Positions 61,705 to 64,000 of a stretch of DNA of 64,000 nucleotides are shown in pieces. Source of the DNA: Bacteroidia bacterium (lineage in GTDB: Bacteria; Bacteroidota; Bacteroidia; Bacteroidales; Azobacteroidaceae); NCBI GenBank assembly GCA_025996895.1, contig BNTW01000003.1, forward strand, positions 18,089-82,088, given 5' to 3'. The notes below the pieces were generated by a model, which was not told where the DNA came from, did not search any database, and was given only the letters and a program-made list of their open reading frames with translations. Position numbers and translations under genes: made by a program. The first letter of the stretch is position 1; every line of letters begins with the position of its first letter.

Positions 61705-63123
61705 TTTTTGCGCTTCTACCGCAAATTCCATCGGAAGTTTGTTAAACACTTCCTTCGCGTAGCCATTCACAATCAGGCTGACGGCTTCTTCCGTAGGAAT
61801 GCCCCGCTGATTGCAATAAAATAATTGATCTTCGTTGATCTTGGACGTGGTCGCCTCGTGTTCCACTATCGCCGTTTCGTTTTGGACGTCTACATAGGGA
61901 AATGTGTGCGCACCACAGGTATCGCTCAACAATAAACTATCGCATTGTGAATGGTTGCGGGCATTTTCCGCACCCGAATTGACACGCACCAAACCGCGAT
62001 AACTGTTTTGGCTTTTCCCCGCCGAAATTCCTTTTGAAACGATACGACTTTTGGTATTTTTGCCGATATGTATCATTTTCGTTCCGGTGTCCGCCTGCTG
62101 ATAATTGTTTGTTACGGCTACCGAATAAAATTCGCCTACAGAATTATCGCCCGCCAATATACAACTCGGATATTTCCACGTAATCGCCGACCCGGTTTCG
62201 ACCTGCGTCCAGGAAAGTTTGGACGATTCACCGATACAAAGTCCGCGCTTGGTTACGAAATTGTAAATCCCGCCTTTGCCGTCCTTATCGCCCGGATACC
62301 AATTTTGTACGGTCGAATATTTAACTTCGGCACGATCTAACACCACGATTTCCACAATCGCAGCATGCAGTTGATTTTCGTCGCGCATGGGTGCGGTACA
62401 GCCTTCGAGATAACTGACATAGGCGTCTTCTTCGACCACAATCAACGTGCGTTCAAATTGACCGGTATTCATGGCATTGATACGAAAATAAGTCGAAAGT
62501 TCCATCGGACACCGCACACCTTTGGGAATGAACACAAACGAGCCATCGCTGAAAACGGCCGAATTGAGTGCGGCAAAAAAATTATCACGGTACGACACCA
62601 CGCTTCCCAAGTATTTTTTTACCAAATCGGGATGGTCTTGCACCGCCTCACTGAACGAACAAAAGATAATTCCTTTTTCAATCAACGTTTCTTTATAAGT
62701 CGTTTTCACGGAAATGCTGTCCATGACCGCATCGACCGCCATACCGGAAAACATTTTTTGTTCATGCAACGGCACACCCAACTTGTCGAAGGTTTTCAGC
62801 AATTCAGGGTCGATTTCTTCCAAGCTTTTCGGACTTTCCTTTTTTTTCGGTGCTGCATAATAGATAATATCTTGATAATCAATCGGCGGGATAGTCAAAT
62901 GTGCCCAAACCGGCATCTGCAACGTCAGCCAATAGCGGTAGGCTTTCAGGCGAAAATCCAACAGCCAATCCGGCTCATTTTTTTTCGCCGAAATCAGCTG
63001 GATAATGTCTTCATTCAGCCCCTTCGGCAAAAATTCCGTTTGTATATTGGTAACAAAGCCGTATTCGTAGTCTTTGTTCGTCCATTCGTTCAAAAGTTCA
63101 TTAGGATTATCGGACATAATCAA
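61669..63123 (-). CDS. sufB: Fe-S cluster assembly protein SufB
   Basis: A 484-residue scaffold subunit of the SUF iron-sulfur assembly complex. [19 protein letters not shown] at the N-terminus, [20 protein letters not shown] in the middle and [21 protein letters not shown] are typical. [21 protein letters not shown] and [20 protein letters not shown] are the SufB beta-helix end. It is complete. However, no sufC or sufD is found within 1.5 kb downstream on the same strand, where the convergent cca gene lies; most relatives keep sufBCD together. Promoter at 63134-63141. Confidence 0.95.
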   Translation of the reverse strand: MIMSDNPNELLNEWTNKDYEYGFVTNIQTEFLPKGLNEDIIQLISAKKNEPDWLLDFRLKAYRYWLTLQMPVWAHLTIPPIDYQDIIYYAAPKKKESPKSLEEIDPELLKTFDKLGVPLHEQKMFSGMAVDAVMDSISVKTTYKETLIEKGIIFCSFSEAVQDHPDLVKKYLGSVVSYRDNFFAALNSAVFSDGSFVFIPKGVRCPMELSTYFRINAMNTGQFERTLIVVEEDAYVSYLEGCTAPMRDENQLHAAIVEIVVLDRAEVKYSTVQNWYPGDKDGKGGIYNFVTKRGLCIGESSKLSWTQVETGSAITWKYPSCILAGDNSVGEFYSVAVTNNYQQADTGTKMIHIGKNTKSRIVSKGISAGKSQNSYRGLVRVNSGAENARNHSQCDSLLLSDTCGAHTFPYVDVQNETAIVEHEATTSKINEDQLFYCNQRGIPTEEAVSLIVNGYAKEVFNKLPMEFAVEAQKLLQISLEGSVG

Positions 63124-63133
63124 AAAATTTGTA

Positions 63134-63141
63134 CAAAGGTA
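63134..63141 (-). promoter_or_regulatory. -7 promoter element for sufB
   Basis: Minus-strand TACCTTTG fits TAnnTTTG, 11 bases upstream of the first sufB ATG (17 from the second at 63117). Confidence 0.6.
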
Positions 63142-63151
63142 ACTTTTATTA

Positions 63152-63250
63152 TCATGATAAAACTACTGCTACCGTCAGAATTTCGCCGTTTTCTTTTGAA
63201 ACTTGTATTACGCTCACGCCCCGGTTTCCAATCAGGCGTATGTCACGCAT
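63152..63250 (-). other. Short frame and degraded sequence upstream of sufB
   Basis: A 32-codon minus-strand frame (MRDIRLIGNRGVSVIQVSKE and on to its stop) may be the tail of a lost gene. The rest of 63124-63292 shows no further gene; a short DDILNELL-stop remnant lies upstream of this frame. I call no gene here. Confidence 0.35.
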
Positions 63251-63292
63251 GCTGTTTTCGTTTACAATAATTCGTTCAAAATATCATCTAAC

Positions 63293-63658
63293 CTAAGCAG
63301 CTATCGCCCCGAAAGTCAATAGTTCTTGCAAATACATCTGATTTTTTCGTGAGTTTGGCGGATTACCGAACACGCTAAAAAATCGCATCAATAATAAAGC
63401 GTTGTGAAACAACACTTTGGTATCTCTCATGGAAAAAGGGAGTTCCCTTTTTGTTTCATCCTTTAGTTGGATAACTTTAGCAATATTTACCGTAGTTAAT
63501 GCCGTATTGAAATGAAAATCCAACTTCTTTTCGGATCTGGGTGCATATAGCACCAAATTGTTGCCACCCGAGAGGGTTTCCACAATACGGGCACACTCTT
63601 CTTTTCGGTCATAGAAGTTGCTGCCTTTGACTATTGTTCCGTAACTAAAAGGATTCAT
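63293..63658 (-). pseudogene. Chimeric ORF: ATPase N-terminus joined to a transposase C-terminus
   Basis: A 121-residue frame made of two unrelated parts. Residues 1-41 (MNPFSYGTIVKGSNFYDRKE to LVLYAPR) are the start of an AAA-family ATPase of the type found across Bacteroidetes, ending just before its Walker A. From residue 42 the sequence LDFHFNTALTTVNIAKVI, FSMRDTKVLFHNALLL and SVFGNPPNS to TFGAIAA is the C-terminus of an IS4-like DDE transposase. The frame is open across the join. The ATPase is missing its catalytic core and the transposase its DDE residues, so neither can work. Confidence 0.75.
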
Positions 63659-63703
63659 ACGTTATTTTTTAGGTAAAGATAGAACTTTTATTTTGATTAT
63701 GCA

Positions 63704-63737
63704 AAAAAGCATTATGCAAATTTGCATAATGCTTTTT
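63704..63737. repeat. 34-bp perfect palindrome
   Basis: AAAAAGCATTATGCAAA (63704-63720) is followed by its exact reverse complement TTTGCATAATGCTTTTT. The A and T ends would make it a terminator on either strand. It lies between the ATPase/transposase chimera and the transposase fragment, so an IS-related origin is also possible. Confidence 0.75.
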
Positions 63738-63772
63738 GGAGCCTGTATCAGTCAGCAACCCCCAGGTTATCC

Positions 63773-63829
63773 TATCGCGGAGCGGCGTGATATTGACATT
63801 TGCTACAATAATGGAATCGCTCCGCGATA
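63773..63829. repeat. 12-base inverted repeat with 33-base spacer
   Basis: TATCGCGGAGCG (63773-63784) and CGCTCCGCGATA (63818-63829) are exact reverse complements. The G+C-rich arms stand out from the A+T-rich surroundings. No coding potential is seen in the spacer. Confidence 0.65.
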
Positions 63830-63852
63830 AAAAAATCCGTTTTTTTTCGTAA

Positions 63853-64000
63853 CTTAGCACCCGAAAAAAAGCAGTCAATGTAGGTAAAAATTATGATACA
63901 AGTGAGTTTGCTGTTAACAGTATAAAACAATGGTGGGAATTAACAGGTAAAACTCATTATCCTGATGCAAAATACCTCCTGATAACAGCAGATGGCGGCG
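63853..64000 (+). mobile_element. ISAzo13-family transposase fragment, cut by the window end
   Basis: An open frame from about 63853 reads AVNVGKNYDTSEFAVNSIKQ, then WWELTGKTHYPDAKYLLITADGG, and runs off the window. NVG-x-n-DTSEFAV-x-SI-x-x-WW and LLITADGGG are diagnostic of ISAzo13-type transposases. A TAA lies at 63850-63852 in this frame and no start codon is placed correctly, so the 5' part is missing or the gene is broken. Confidence 0.75.

Noticed and set aside
62365..63270. 301-residue plus-strand frame opposite sufB
   Set aside because: It is the antisense of a firmly identified sufB gene, and its composition (many His, Phe, Arg) is typical of shadow frames.
63669..63878. 69-residue minus-strand frame
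   Set aside because: It is read through the 34-bp palindrome and the inverted repeat; no family resemblance.
1..64000. tRNA, rRNA or CRISPR arrays
   Set aside because: No tRNA-like T-arm/anticodon pattern, rRNA stretch or regularly spaced repeat was seen on either strand.

Overview
The window looks like chromosome from a member of the Bacteroidetes, most likely Bacteroidales. The evidence is the repeated -7 promoter element TAnnTTTG, type IX secretion (T9SS)-type sorting tails, an 11-subunit complex I locus with fused nuoCD and no nuoEFG, a eukaryote-like (GT3) glycogen synthase, an exbB-exbD-exbD-tonB-tonB operon, and proteins of typical Bacteroidales architecture. No rRNA, tRNA, CRISPR array, plasmid or phage module was seen. 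The species cannot be named from the sequence alone.

Layout. 0-2.5 kb (minus): start of typA/bipA, an acyl-CoA synthetase and an XRE-cupin regulator. 2.6-7.6 kb (plus): recJ, recQ (forced TTG start), a family 2 glycosyltransferase and a GNAT acetyltransferase. 7.6-8.9 kb (minus): an omega-amidase-like nitrilase and a PlsC-type acyltransferase. 9-15.5 kb (plus): glycogen synthase, glucan phosphorylase, an unknown protein and an EptA-like phosphoethanolamine transferase. 15.6-24.2 kb: an unusual HTH regulator followed by a four-gene surface-protein operon. This operon has a T9SS-sorted protein, a small protein with a glycine-rich C-terminal membrane tail, a thioredoxin-like protein and a large Ig-like/FISUMP protein, and it lies between two 154-bp direct repeats. 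24.3-33 kb: HAD phosphatase, Xaa-Pro aminopeptidase, a C26-M19 fusion peptidase, a TolC-HlyD-MFS efflux operon and a TlpA-like thioredoxin. 33.1-33.9 kb: remains of a T9SS surface protein. 34-44.5 kb: the nuoABCDHIJKLMN operon, interrupted between nuoL and nuoM by a HEPN/MNT pair whose HEPN half is truncated. 44.7-51.7 kb: the TonB-energising operon. 51.7-51.9 kb: a 5' fragment of a class IIC group II intron placed directly after a terminator. 52-63.1 kb: glyA, galM, a frameshifted small gene, recA, a TPR protein, mltF-like, ogt, cca and sufB. 63.2-64 kb: a graveyard of insertion-sequence and ATPase fragments.

How the parts work together. The glycogen genes form a synthesis/breakdown pair. 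The nuo genes encode the membrane arm and Q module of complex I but not the NADH-oxidising module. The exb/ton operon powers outer-membrane TonB-dependent transport. The 16.9-24.1 kb operon builds cell-surface proteins and is the most unusual accessory block.

A theme across the window is invasion by small repeats. Palindromic elements and AATTACG-type heptamer arrays sit in gaps of the nuo operon. They have also entered coding sequence in frame (nuoB tail, a nuoL loop and the thioredoxin-like gene at 19.5 kb). With the intron fragment, the truncated toxin, two pseudogenes and the chimeric transposase ORF, this suggests a genome under heavy repeat and mobile-element traffic. All functional calls come from reading motifs; no database search was run.
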